A stretch of DNA of 64,000 nt, from assembly GCA_000708835.1 (NCBI GenBank), contig DF237075.1, positions 1-64,000 of the forward strand, in the 5' to 3' direction. Of the stretch, positions 22,747-35,360 are shown piece by piece. Made by a program: the position numbers and the translations under genes. Under the pieces are notes generated by a model. The model saw only the letters and a program-made list of their open reading frames with translations. It was not told where the DNA came from and did no database searches. How positions within the stretch are numbered: the stretch's first letter is position 1; each line of letters opens with the position of its first letter. This stretch comes from Klebsormidium nitens (Eukaryota > Streptophyta > Klebsormidiophyceae > Klebsormidiales > Klebsormidiaceae).

Positions 22747-25700
22747 ATGGCTGACCAGAGCTATCCTTCAGATATTCGGAGTGATCTTCCTCTGGTCCAG
22801 CACGCAGACCTTGAGGGGAAGATTGTTCTTGTGCGAGTTGACCACAACGTGGTGTCCAAAGGTGAGACTCAGGTTGTTTGGTGTGCGTGGACTTCAATGT
22901 GCAGTGGTCTGGGAAGGGCTAAAGGATTATTCGTATCTGGCGGTTGAGTCACAATTTCGGGACAGCTTTCTCATCCTGCTCTGCGTCTATGATGTTGCTG
23001 ATGCTCTGCTATGTTCTATGCTTTCCAGGAGATTCAGGTTGATCCGAGGCAGAATTGTTTGACGACGGCGTCTCCTTACTCAATACTTACGGTCCAATGT
23101 TGTGCCTTGTGAATGGGACTTATGGTGCATTTTGTTGCATAGAGTGGAAATTGAAATCTGTTTCTCAGCAGAGTGAGCAGATTCTGCAGACGATGGATGC
23201 TTCACATAGCATCTGATCTCTCTCGCAGGCAAAATTCAAGACCAGTACCGTGTGGATCAGACTCTTTCCACCATCTACAACCTGGTTGAGAGGGGCGGTC
23301 GGCCAATTTTGATGTAAGTAGCAGGTTGCTGGTTGCTTTTCTTACTGGTGTCCTCCTCTAGCTATGGTACTCCTGGTGGTGCTGTTATTTCTTGCTTGTA
23401 ATATTGTAGCTCCCTGACGCCTCCTAACGATGTCATATGATTCTTGGACAGGACGCATATCGGGAGGCCGTATGACAAGAAGACCAAGACGATTCGCTGT
23501 GAAGCTGGGGATGCAGTGGACACTGTTGTTCAGTACCTTCAGCGAAAGCTGAAGATCAAGTTTGCCGTGCCAGATTTTGCCCCACACGGTGAGAATGAGC
23601 TGTTGCAAAGGAGTTATTTTATGAAGAGAACATTCTCTTTGTCATCCACCGCTTGGCGTCCTTATCTTGAAGGGCTCATGCTGAAAATCAGAAAAGCATG
23701 TCGTCATTACTTCCTTGTTTCATGATCAGTACTTTGTTTGTGCTGCAGGAACCCATGGCATCGAGGACATTGATACTTCTATCAACCATCTTCTGCATGA
23801 CCTGAGGTCAAAACGCATTGGAGGAGTCTACCTTCCCGTAAGTGAAGCTCTAGCTCTCCTGCATCTTCAAGGGTGATCCTTGCATTACACAGTATTGTTG
23901 TTTGTCCTTAAGCCTCTGACCACTCCTGCCATTTGGTATCATCAGCTTTCTCTCCCCTAGTAGGACCTCTTACGTACATGATGTTGGGCTATCTGACATC
24001 TCTTCTTATTTGTCTTGCAGAACACCAGATGGTTTGCGGTAAGTTGCTAGAGAACCTGATCTCAGATGCATTGCTTGATCTACGAGTCCGTTCTTTGCTC
24101 TATGCTAGGTAGTTGTCCTGCGATGGGTTGGTACTTTGCATTTGACTTACTGTATGTACGTATGTACATACCTTGTACATCATTGACAAGGTGCCGTCAT
24201 CTGTTACACAGGGTGAGGAGGCGAAAGGTGAACTTGCCGAGCGCTTCGCTGTGCAGCTCGCCGGACTAGCCGATGTCTATGTGAGTCTGTGACATCCAAC
24301 TTACTTGAAAGGCTTGTCTCAAGCTTCGGAGCCCCACTTGCTTCTTCGACCTTAGGCAGTTCGACTTGTAACACTTTACTTTTGGAGAGTAACAGGTCGT
24401 ACGAAGCGAGCTTTGTTTTTTGAGTGACTTCTAGTTTCAGAGTTTCATTATTCTGAGCTTCAGGACAATTTACTGCGACTGATCGACCAAGCATCTTGCA
24501 GGTGAACGACGCTTTCGGAAGCTGGCAACCACATGCATCCACGTATCACATAACGAAGCACCTGCCTTCATATGCCGGTAAGTCCATGCTATTGGTTAAT
24601 CACCCGGAGGACGGCTGCCAATTTTTTTTGCTATGGACAGAGGTTCATCGACCTCAGTCTGGTTGTGAATTGTACAGCATTTTTAGAGGCTCCATCTTTC
24701 CTAACTTGTGCACAATCAATTGGTCACAATTGCCAGTAAAGAGTCAGAGTCATCTATTTGTTCGTTTGTTGCAGGCCTCCTCATGCAAGACGAGCTGGCG
24801 CATTCCAGGCAGATTCTTGCGCCGCAAAGACCATTTGTGGTAAGTAGCCTATTGTACACGTATAGAATGAAATGTACTTTACAACAGATCCGTCCCTTGT
24901 CTTTGTTGCAGTCCGAAAGAATTTTATTATTCAACTCAATGACTTCGGGTTCATCTGTTTCTCTGTTGCTTGCAGGCCGTTGTTGCTGGTTCGAAGTACG
25001 ATACGAAGATTGGGCCCCTGACAGAGATCTACAAGAAGGTCGACTCCCTCGTTCTTGGAGGGTAAGTTCTAGTTCTGGAGAGAGCTGGCTTAGCTGCAAG
25101 CAAAAGGGTTTGACTGCTGTTCCTCTTGTAGCTCAGCAATCACATACGAACTTGCCGACCTGTCTTTCTCGTGTCCGTCTTTTGTTGTCGGTGGCGCACA
25201 GTTCTGTATCCTTCTGCGACAACATCCCTGCCAGCAGCTGACAAACTCAAAACCTCACGAAGGTACACCCACTCAGTAGAGATTTCTTTGTCCACATCAC
25301 GACCAATGTGGATGCGTCATAAACGGTTTCTTTCTTTCACCGTACTTTCGGAGCATTGTTTCATCCGCTCATACTGCTGTTGCCACGTCCAGGGTGATCT
25401 ACAACGCCTATCTCTGCGCCAAGTACGGTGTGAAGATCAAGGGCGTTGACGACGCCGATGTGGAGCTGGCCAAGACCCTTGTAGAGCAAGACAAGGTCGA
25501 GAAGAAGCTCGTTGAGCTGCCTCTCCTGGTTGAGAGCGACACGCTCGAGGGGAAGATTGAGGGCAAGTTCCGTACCATCTCGACGGCTGACTTCGCCCCC
25601 GGCAAGCAGTACAACTACATCCTGGACGCAGACCCGTCCTCGTTTGACGTCCCGTCCGTCTCCGACGCCTTCGCCAACGCGAAGACGATCTTTGTGAACG

Positions 25701-26677
25701 CTGTCATGGGCTTCACGCCGCACTTCTCAGAGGGCACGACCAAGTTGGACACTACAATCGACAAGAACACGTCGGCCTTCAAGTTTCTGGGCGGGGGTGA
25801 CACTCTGTACGAGGTGAGGTTCTTGCGAAGTTTGTGAGCGCACATAAGTGGCGACTGCATCGTTGCAGGTCAAGTTCCTGATTTCGAGCGGTTCGTTTCT
25901 TTGCCAAACGTCCCATCGAAAGCACTTCGGGCAGCAAACGCCCGCTGCTCCGATCCGCTGCCTGGCGCACTCATGAGTAGCCCTGTTACCGTGCTGTCTG
26001 AGCAGACGTTGGATTTTGAACGATGCAGAGGAGGAAAATGAAAGAATCAGCTTCTTCCTTGCTTGAATTCATGTGGTAAATATTCTTTTTGAAGACACGA
26101 ATCTCTATGCAGTTCAAGAAGCTGCTGCCGGGGCTGTACCATGCTGCGATTGACAACTCGAAGTACTACCTCTTCACCGGAGGAGGCACCGTGCTCAAGG
26201 TCATCGAGGTACGCAGCGGGATTTACAATGCTTACTGTTCCGTGTACAAGCGCCCAAACGTCACGAGGTTGCGGCTTGAAACTAGATACTTGCCTTTTAA
26301 AACTTTTGTATTTGGAAGCAGCCACTCCTTTCTTGCTCTCAAAACCATATGCAAGTTCGTCACTCTTTCTTATTTACATTCGGAAGATCCGTTTGTCTTG
26401 AGACAATCTTGCACTTTGCTTCCACACAAAGCAACTGTTTGGAAGCACTCTTCCTTCAGCAAGTAGGCGTTGACGTAGCATTGTCATGTCACTGCAGGAG
26501 GGTGACCCCTACGGACTTGAGCCCGTAAAAGCGCTCGTTGAGAACGCGGCAAGGTTCGGGACGATCAAGAAGCAAGAGTCGCCAAAAGTGTCAAATGGGT
26601 ATTCAAATGGATATCACTTTCCCAGCAAAGCGTTCCAGCAGGTCAAGCAGGCGTCTCCGGTGACGGTCAGCGCTTAG
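22747..26677 (+). CDS. PGK: Phosphoglycerate kinase, divergent type
   Basis: Twelve exons: 22747-22861, 23229-23313, 23452-23588, 23749-23837, 24021-24038, 24212-24280, 24502-24577, 24775-24839, 24976-25061, 25393-25813, 26113-26208 and 26498-26677. The product is 478 residues, somewhat longer than the usual 400-420. PGK transfers phosphate between 1,3-bisphosphoglycerate and ADP. Recognisable blocks in order are RVDHNV, RVDQTLSTI, THIGRP, NTRWF, VNDAFGSW, AGSKYDTKIG, FLGGGDTLYE and FTGGGTVLKVIE, which correspond to the substrate and nucleotide sites. Several differ from the common type: THIGRP for SHLGRP, and QPHAST where the HRAHSS segment with its substrate-binding Arg normally stands. There is no transit peptide, so a cytosolic enzyme is likely. 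Exon 5 has only 18 bases. The last 35 residues are a Ser/Gln/Val-rich tail. Confidence 0.93.
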
Positions 26678-27873
26678 GTAGGAATCACTGAAGGATCAGA
26701 ATAAGGTCACGGTAATTCATGCATATATTGGTCAGCCTGAAGCGCGCAAAATTACTATCGAGCTAGCTGCGGTGCCCCTCTTCTTGTACTTGAACCTATG
26801 AGAGAGAGCAATGCGACATTCATTGGATGGGACACCGCTGAGATAGAGATCAAAATCGGACCTCGAATCAAAAGTCATGACGAACGGCCCTTCCTTTCTT
26901 GTTCAATCTACAGACTCCGCAAATGCGAACAACTGCTGTACTGTCTGGCTGCTCTCCATGTTTAACAGTCTTCACTTTAAGTAAACGGAAAAGGCGGTTG
27001 TCTTCGACCTATAATCCTTGATGTCAAATAATACATTCCTTGGGACCGATTTTTCCAGCTATCCGTTCTCTAGTCACCGTTGCTGTCAGGGCATGTCTGC
27101 AAAGCTAGTGATCATGACCGCCTGTTTTGCAGCCAGCTATTCATGGTCACCCAATCCGGTCCGAACGGTACAGGTTAGCAATCGACGGGACACTTGAAAT
27201 ATCGAGTTCAAGCAAGCCCGTCATGAGCGGCAGCTCGATGATATATCGAATGGATGTGCCAGCTTCATGCTCCAGTAGAGTCTCCGTGCAATCTTGACGG
27301 TAGTCGCGGTCCTAGCTCCGGCATCAAGTATTTGTGCATTTGCCATGACTTGGTACATTTCTCATGTTGATGCCGGCCAGTGATCGAACTTTTGAATTTG
27401 AAGGCAAGCTAGAATTTTAACATCGCGAGCCGGAGCTGATTCATGTACAGTGCATGCATGCTTTGTTGTGGGGTAAAGTTGTTACCTGGGTCATGCAAAT
27501 GAGCAACTGCATGAGTATTGACTGCTGCCGATCTTGTACATGAATGCATACTACATGCAAGCGGTCGGCAAAAATTGCCCACTCAGGATACATATGTTGA
27601 CGCGGTTCAGAGGTTTTTCCTTTCGCAAACGGGTTATAACCTTTTGAACAGTTCCATTATTCTGCTGATGGAGTTCTCTTTGCATCTCTGCCGTTACTAC
27701 GACGTGCGCGGCTTCAGGCTTGCAACTCGCAATGATAGCGGCTAGAAATTTTTCGTAGCAATAGCAGTACTACCGTGGCCAAGCACCTCAACAGATCGGA
27801 ATAACGCGAGCTTCTATGTTACGAGTTCTGTCTGTTTCCACCTCATGAACTTATTGCAGCTTGCTATCTGTTC
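26678..27873. other. Intergenic space between convergent PGK and MFS genes
   Basis: No coding sequence, RNA gene or repeat recognised. It should contain both 3' untranslated regions. Confidence 0.55.
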
Positions 27874-30800
27874 TTATTTGTGCTTGAGGCGCTTGTATTC
27901 GCTCCTGTAACTCTTCCTCGTCCTCTTGACAAGCAGTAAGCACGCAAAAACAGCGGAACAACACACACCGGAACAAATGAGAAAGGTAGGCCGGAAGCAC
28001 TGGGGTCCCATGCATACTGTCAGCGTGGCGTCACTGTTGTGGTCGTAGAAGTATCCCGCGAGGCAAGTGGAGAGCAAAAATGATCCTGTCGCCATCGACA
28101 ACCTGCAAAATAGAGGAACTCGTCTTCTTCAGTCCAGGAACCGACCGTAGCTGCCTGCGTGACAGGGCCTTGCAGAGCTCGGACCAGATTTACTTTTGTC
28201 TTCTTTTTTCCAGCCTGTAAAGAGTGTTGCTCGACGGCTGAAGGTTACAAAACTGCGCAGAACTTTATCGCAGGGGCTCGTCGGAAAGCGAGCGGCCTTG
28301 CGTGCCGTTTCTAACGGTCGAACCGCAGTCTTGCGGCCTTATCCGCAAATCTCCCACTTTCAAACCAACAAGCTGGTAGAAGATTAGACCTAGCCTCACC
28401 CGAAGAAGTTGTAGAGCGTGCCAAAGTGGGTCAGCCCGAAGAGCTCGCTGGTAACGGTGGGCAAGAGGGACAGGTGGCAGCCGTACGAGAAGCCGACGAG
28501 GAGGACGCATGAGTACAGCGTGCCCAGATCTGCACAGGTGGGGGAATGTCAATATGACGTGGAAGAGACAACTGGGAGCTTGCATACGTCCGTGAAGTTC
28601 AACTCGTTTGCGTTATGTACTTACGGCAAGAAGCGGCTTTCTCGCCTAAGAACAACTTGACGGGCTTAAAGGTCGGCGTATGGTTATTGTCCTGAGAAAT
28701 TCACACTAACAAGTTGCTTCCTCAATTCCGCGAGCCGACAACCTTACGCCACACGGAGCCGATCCCATCCTGCTTCATACCAGACCTCCGGAACAGCCAA
28801 GCATCTCCTCCAGACGCCAGTGACGCCTCAAGTGCCTCACAGTGTCGCGCTAAATACAAGGACGTAAACGGCTCGCATTAGGATTCTCCACGCTGCTTAC
28901 TCGCGTATGCCAGCAGCACTTGCGCGAGGCACATGATGGAGGAGGCGGCCACTAGGAAGTAGGGGCGGGGCACGCCGTACTTGTGCAGCAGCTCCTCGGA
29001 CCAGCACCTGCAAGGCAGCGCGCGCGCGCTCGTTTGCTCGCGGCTCCACAGCTCTGTTCTACGTTTACCCTTTTCACGTCTTCTCTGAAAGGTGCTCCGG
29101 ATGTACTTGCCGCAAACTCGCTGTGTTGCGGCAGGAAAAGACGCCTGTCTTGCAGATGAGAACCGTGTTTGAGAATGTGTTGTGATGAACACCAAAGACC
29201 TCGGCAAAGTCATATAACATCATCACTCCGCTATTTCGAGATGATTCAAAGCCACTGCCTTACTCGTGGAGCTCGAGATAGGAGCATAAACGCAGCTGTA
29301 CAGTTTGCAACGAAGTTCCTCGTGGCTCCATCCTCAGGACTCAACCTTCCTTTTGAGACCGTACTCCTGCATCTAGCAATCCATCGGAGCACTTCAAGCT
29401 TGCAAAGTCCGACGAAAGAGCGTCCGAGCTGCTCATCTGTTCCTCATAAGCGGGGTACACCACTCAACGCATAACGGATCTCCAGTTCTGCTGACTTCCG
29501 CACAAAACCCGGATGTTCGAGCGAGCCGAGAATCCGGTCGGCTCACCCTGCGGCGAGGCGGCCGAGGCAGTTGGCGACGCTGATGAGCGAGAGGCACGCG
29601 AAGGGCGCGGCGCCGCCGAGTGCAGTTACGATCTGCGCCAGGTTGTTGATGACGGTCAAGCCCGCGCCGGTGCTGCATGTGGCCACGTAGAAGAGCAGCC
29701 TGCGGACAAATCAGGTTTTAGGGTACTAGGCTTTACTGAGGGTTTCTGGGGGTTGTCAATCGAAAACGTGGTCGCCAAATCAAAGCAGAGAGCGGATCGG
29801 CCGAGAGAACAAAACAGGAACCGCTTAGGAAAGAGCACGCAAGATTTGGCACGGCGAGTCTGAGGCAGAAAAAAGAACGTTGAGAATCTACAGGTACAAG
29901 TACTTCTCTATGGAAGGAGCAGGTCAGAGAAGGAAGACTTGTCTCGGGTACGGTGCTACAAGCAGAAGAGACGTAGGTCTCGGGAGTCAAAGTCATGCCG
30001 GAAAATCGAACAAAGGGCGTCTAAAGGAGGGCTGGGCCGCCGTTTCTCTGTTTGAAAGGAGGCCGAGAAAAACGACACGTAGCTAGCTTAGTTGCTAAAC
30101 GGAGAGGCTCGACTTGCGAGTGACGGGTCCACAGTATTGTCAAGTTGCCGAAACACCCTGGAAGAGGTTACGACTGAGGATTTCTGAAGGCCGTCGGATC
30201 GACGCTTCCACCAAAGCAAGCGTCCCCGTGTGCCGCAAGTTCTCATCCGACTCACCAGAAGTTCAGCGTGCCAACGGCTTCTCTCAGCGTCAAGTCTTTT
30301 TTCTTCTCCGCGCCTTTGGTTTCCGGATCCCGCCAGTTGGGCAGAAGAGGGCTCCGGTCAGAAAGCCCCGGGCTGGTGGGGCTGAGGGGCGGGGACGTCA
30401 GCTCGGGGAGGCACGGCGGCATGCACGTCCGGAACTGGGGGCGAAATCAGATACGATATCAGAGGGGCGGAACTTTGGAGCGGAATGAGTTCCGGAACAA
30501 TCCGGACGTCGAACGCTCCACCATGTCGGTCCTTTCTGGATACCTTTTGAAAAAATTCTGATGGCTCAACAGCTAACAAGCGAAAGTGGAAGGGTACAGA
30601 ACGCCAAGTGCATGAAAAAGATGCTTGCAGTCACGGCTCGCGTGGGAAGGACTTAGCGCAGAGCAGGAGCTAATCCACCAGTCAACAAAGACTGCCCGAA
30701 GACTACCAGTGGCCTCGATCATTTCTGAGACTAGATGCAGGGGCGCAAGTTTCAGTGACAGGTAAACGGGCCGCTCACCGGGATCAAAGCAGGCATGGCC

Positions 30801-33460
30801 AGGATAGCGAGCATGACCACCATCAGGATGAAGCTGATGTGCTGCTCCAGTCTCCACTGCTGCTGGAATCCCGTCACTCCCAGCAAGTACAACCCCAGGA
30901 CTACGACCAGGATCTTGGCGAGCTTGAAACGCTCCGCCTTGTCCTCGCAGCTCTCGCCGTCGTACGACTTCGCGGGAACCAGCTTGATTATGGTCATGAC
31001 TGCACAAAAAGGAGACCAAGATCTCGTTTCTGCGGTTTTAGGCTTGTCGGCCAAAGGGAGGGCCAGCCAAAAAAGCGATTGTCTCCAGTGTGGCGTGTTG
31101 CAAACCCGTGGACAGTCTGCCAATGCTTAAACGTGGAAGTAAAGCCGGCTCCTTCCGAAGAGCGATTATCGTGCTTGGCTTCAGGTGTTAGCGAGAGTTG
31201 CAGATAGGACCGTGGAAGTTGACAGGGAATGAAAGCATAGTGGTCAAAGTGCTTCGGGAGTTGCCTCTCTCTCTTGGCAATACTGAGCAAGGTGTGATGT
31301 CTCTGATGCAGGTAGAAAACGGCCGGCATCACATACGTCACTCGCTGCTCTCAGTCCCGAAGACCTAACGCCAAATAACATCTCTATAACTGCTACCGCA
31401 AAAGTCATATGATTGCCCAAGACCACAACCTCTACCTCAGACATTTCAGCAACCACTGAGCAGCACCGCAGATCAGGGTTTCGACTGCATAGAAGTCGAG
31501 GTCGCTTGCCGCAAAAACGACTTAAAAACAAGACTGATGTGGAGGTGAAAAAGGTTGCTGCAACCCACCTGCCAAGCCAACGACTGCGGGCAGGATCGCA
31601 ATGAGCAACACGAAGTGGTCGACCTTTGGGGCGAACAAGCCAATGTAAATCTGTGTATAGATAGCTGCGCTGAGCCCTACAAAGCACTTGACCAGGCCCG
31701 CCACTGTGCCGCGGTCGTCTGGGAAGTTGCGCAAGCTGTGAGGAGAATGTATCAAGGTGAGTGGAAGAAGGAACTTGAGTGGGAGACAGAGCTGAGACTT
31801 GATTTTCTACATTCCTGTAATATTTCTACCTTTCGTAAGTCCTTTAGATGCAGAGGGTGATCAAATCCTTCTTGTCAATGCTGAGCAGCTGATTCACTCT
31901 CCTCCTCAGCGCAATGCAAATAGAGCTTTTATCCACATGGTGCTAAGTCTTCAATGAGCACAGATGGTGTCGTATAGAGTCATTGGTGCATCATCCATCA
32001 GCATGGCACTTGATATCTATGAGCTGAAAGCGCACCTTGAAACCACAGCTGCAGTGTCAAACCAGGTTTGACCATTGCACGCGATAGCAATTGTAAGGCA
32101 CATCTGCAGGGTGTAACAGGAAAGCTTTGTCATGAGAACATGCAGAACTAACGGATTTCCAGTGGTCTGAAGAGTTGCCAGACATAGACTGTGCCAAAGC
32201 AATATGCATGATCACCATTTCCCATCCCCATACCCCAATTGCTTGGAAAGAACCACTTCATTATCAATGACAAGAATGTATGCTGAGCCTGCGTCAGCGA
32301 CACAAGCAGATCTCAACTTTTCGCAAGCTCTTACCTGCCAGTAAGATAGCGTGACTGGAACACTATTCGTGACTGCAAGCCAGACCTGCAAGAACGAGGC
32401 TGACGTGTGAGGTTTTGAAGAGCTCTAAGCAGGTCCTTTTCTCCATGCTGCTGAAAGCTAGTATCAAATCCCTCCTCATGCTATCAACATGATGACAGTT
32501 TGGCAGCTAAAAGTAACGTGATCTTCTGACAAGCTTTGTGCTTCCTGTAAAGACTGGAATACTCACCACCAGGTAACCGCACAGGTTGAGTATCGAGCCT
32601 ATGAAGAGCGTTCTTCTGGGGCCATACATGTCGAAGACAATCCCTGAAATGATTCCCAAGCTGGCTCCCAAATCCTTTGCGGACCCCAGGCCATCTGTCT
32701 GTTGTTGACTGTAGTTCAGGATGGTCTTGAGGTCGTTGCTGTACATGCTGAAAGTGCAGACCAACCCATGTTCAGCTCAGCAGCTCGGATGCAAGGAAGG
32801 AGCCAAGAAATACACATCTACACGTTAAGAACCAGTCATGAAAACGTGTACAAACCAATCAGGCTGCAGACAGTATGCTTGCTGCTTTGCGACTATAATG
32901 CAGGCCAAAGAGCGGGAAACGGGTGCATTCCGCTCACCTGAAGGAATAGTGGAGCCCTGAATTGCACTGCAGAAGAAAGAATGCTACACATCAAGAGATT
33001 TTCATAAGAGAGTGACGGGACGATGAGAAAGAGGATGACTGCTGGAGCTATGTCTGATGCAAGACATTCTGGCAAGTTGATTCAAGCAGCTAGAGGAGTC
33101 TGCTCTTTAAAACAAAGTATGCTCCACTCAATTTGGATGACATTGTGGTACCTTATCTGCTATAGGCCTCACCTGGAGCCAAAGGGCAGCTATCAGAACA
33201 ACCCACCGACTATCCCAAGTAACACCCCTGCCATCCAATCCCATCCTGCTTGCCACACTTCCTGGGAATGAACCATAGCTACCCCGCTTGCTTTCAGTCG
33301 AGTAGCTGCTGCCAACATCACCATCAATACTGGAGCTCATCTGATTTCCGGGAACCCTGCTTGTCTCGTGGACTGTTGGTGGTGTAATCTCCGGAAGAGT
33401 TTCTCCCTTTTTCGTGTTGACCTTCACGTCTTCCACCTCGGACGCAGGATTGGGCGCCAT
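27874..33460 (-). CDS. Nodulin-like major facilitator transporter (NFD4-like)
   Basis: Twelve exons on the minus strand: 33460-33173, 32966-32938, 32747-32567, 32385-32335, 32103-32036, 31735-31569, 30999-30779, 30434-30256, 29699-29547, 29007-28901, 28529-28400 and 28102-27874. All phases close; 600 residues. It matches the plant Nodulin-like/MFS family from end to end. After an 80-residue polar N-terminus come SRWVVLIAALWLQ, NYSQQQTDGLGSAKDLG (the family hallmark QQ...G...A.DLG), LRNFPDDRGTVAGLVK, LLIAILPAVVG, a charged central loop, LREAVGTLNFWLLF, ELLHKYGVPRP, TSELFGLTHFGTLYN and GPQCFRPTFLI. Twelve membrane segments are expected. Relatives sit in the plasma membrane or organelle membranes; the substrate of this protein cannot be told from sequence. 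Exon 2 is only 29 bases. Confidence 0.95.
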
Positions 33461-35360
33461 GGCTTCAATCGAAGCCTAGTAACCCAGAAGCTGAGGTGTC
33501 TTTCTCAACTAGCCAAGGACGGCCAAGGACAACACTGCGAAAAGGGCCTCTCCACAGCTAGGACATCAGGACTGCCTCCTTCAAGGGCTCAATGTAAAAT
33601 GGACGACACTAATTAGTAACCTGAGCTGAGCTGGAGACTTTTTCCCAATCTCAGGCTGACATAAGTTTTTGACAGGCACTGCACTTGTCTGGCACCAGGC
33701 AGGCTGCAGCGAAGCGGCGAGCTCGTTGAGGCTGTCATACGGTAAGACATGTTGATGGAACCTACACCACAGGCAACAGATACATACATTCCAAGCGCAG
33801 GCTTCAAAGTTAGGGTTAGGGTTTGCTTTCGAAAGACGACATCATCGAAGCCGTTCAATCTTGCATATATCCATCGGACGGTCTGGAGAGTGGCGTAGGC
33901 CGGGTTTTAGGTTGCAAACAGCACCGCTAACCCACACGGGATGTCCACAGGATGTCAACAGCAGACTCATGGCTGACTAGGAACTCTTGAGGCACTCCCG
34001 CTCGCTGGGTTGACGGTTGACCTCACTATTACCTAGCCGCAAAACGGACAAAGTAACCGAACTATTTCCAAACCGTATGACTGTCGACGCTAGAGCCATC
34101 AGCAATCCGAGCAACCGAGTGACTTTGGTGGGGTTAGGTCGGGCGGCTAGGGTGCGTGGGGGTTTACCTCTAGGTTGCTGGCGGAACGCCTTAAGGTTTG
34201 GGTTTAATTTGATGGGGTCTCGCGTCAATGCAGCTTAGGTTTAGTGTTTGTTGGCATTCCCGGGAGCTGATTTGCCTCGGGGGATATACGCACCGTGAAG
34301 TATATACCAGCTATCGCGTTGAGCCTGCGAGGTTTCCCGCGGTACCTACCGTGTGCGCCGACGTTTCATCGGTTCGGAAAAAAGTTAGGCCACAGTCCAC
34401 TAGGCCTGACTTCGCGGTCCCGGGGGCGATGTTCGTCCGCGGCCGCGCAGATCCCCGCGCCGCCCAATCGCAGTGCGACTCACCAAAATAGACCTATACC
34501 TTACCCCATGCAAAGCTAGCCCCACCCGTGCCCCGAGCCATGACCATTAAACGTATACCTAGCACTATCCTACCTAAACCATAGGAGTATCGGACCAGGA
34601 CCTGCCCGGCATGCAAGCGTCGATGCAAGCGGTTAACTTTTAGAAGGGAGGGCAAGGATTGCAGCCGCGAATTTGAAGGGGCCGGGACCATCACGATTTA
34701 AGCTGTGGCAACAATCGCCATGATGCGCGTTAAGCACAGCTAGGCCCAAGTCATGAAGGTTATGACAAGGCGGGTAGACGTGCACATGCGCCGTTCAAGA
34801 GCCTTACATGTCTACAGATCGGGCCATACTAGAAGCTAAGTTCTATAGTATATAGTGAGCTATATATAAACATACTTGTTGTGTGCGTGGTTCAAAAGAA
34901 CATTAGTTTATATCATGAACGAACCATGTGAGAAGCGACATCATCGTTGGCTTCAATACGCTTGCGACACCTCTCATTAGGCTCCCAACTTCAGTATGTG
35001 AATCTAGAGTAACCTGACGTACCACGAAAGAACGAACAATACATGAAAGTGCTCGAATTGACCTGGCCTAACATAACGGCTGTATTCTACATCGTTCGTT
35101 AACTGACCGCGCCCCAAGGAGACTACTGTACATCTTGAAGTGGAGGTCCTCGAACACTACAAACTTCAAGCGCTCTTCTTGACAACATCTCGCAGTCAGC
35201 AACACGGCCTTCCCAAAGCAGAGTGCAGTATTGGAACGTTCCTCTGTCTCCAAGAAAGTCTTAGAAACTCCAAGCAACGAGCGCCATATGACTCCCTTTC
35301 ACCTCGGCCGGTACTCTAAAGATTGTACAAATCGTATCAAACAGCCTCCAACCTGTCCCG
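33461..35360. other. Intergenic region with promoter of the MFS gene
   Basis: 1.9 kb without recognisable genes. Bases 33808-33824 carry a telomere-type motif (see separate entry). Bases 34090-34260 are rich in TAGGTT/TAGGGT-like words but form no regular array. The rest shows nothing identifiable. Confidence 0.5.
33808..33824 (-). promoter_or_regulatory. Telo-box upstream of the MFS gene
   Basis: The plus strand reads GTTAGGGTTAGGGTTT, so the strand of the MFS gene carries AAACCCTAACCCTAAC about 350 bases before its start codon. This is a plant telo-box type element or a short interstitial telomere-like tract. Function is inferred from position and motif only. Confidence 0.4.
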
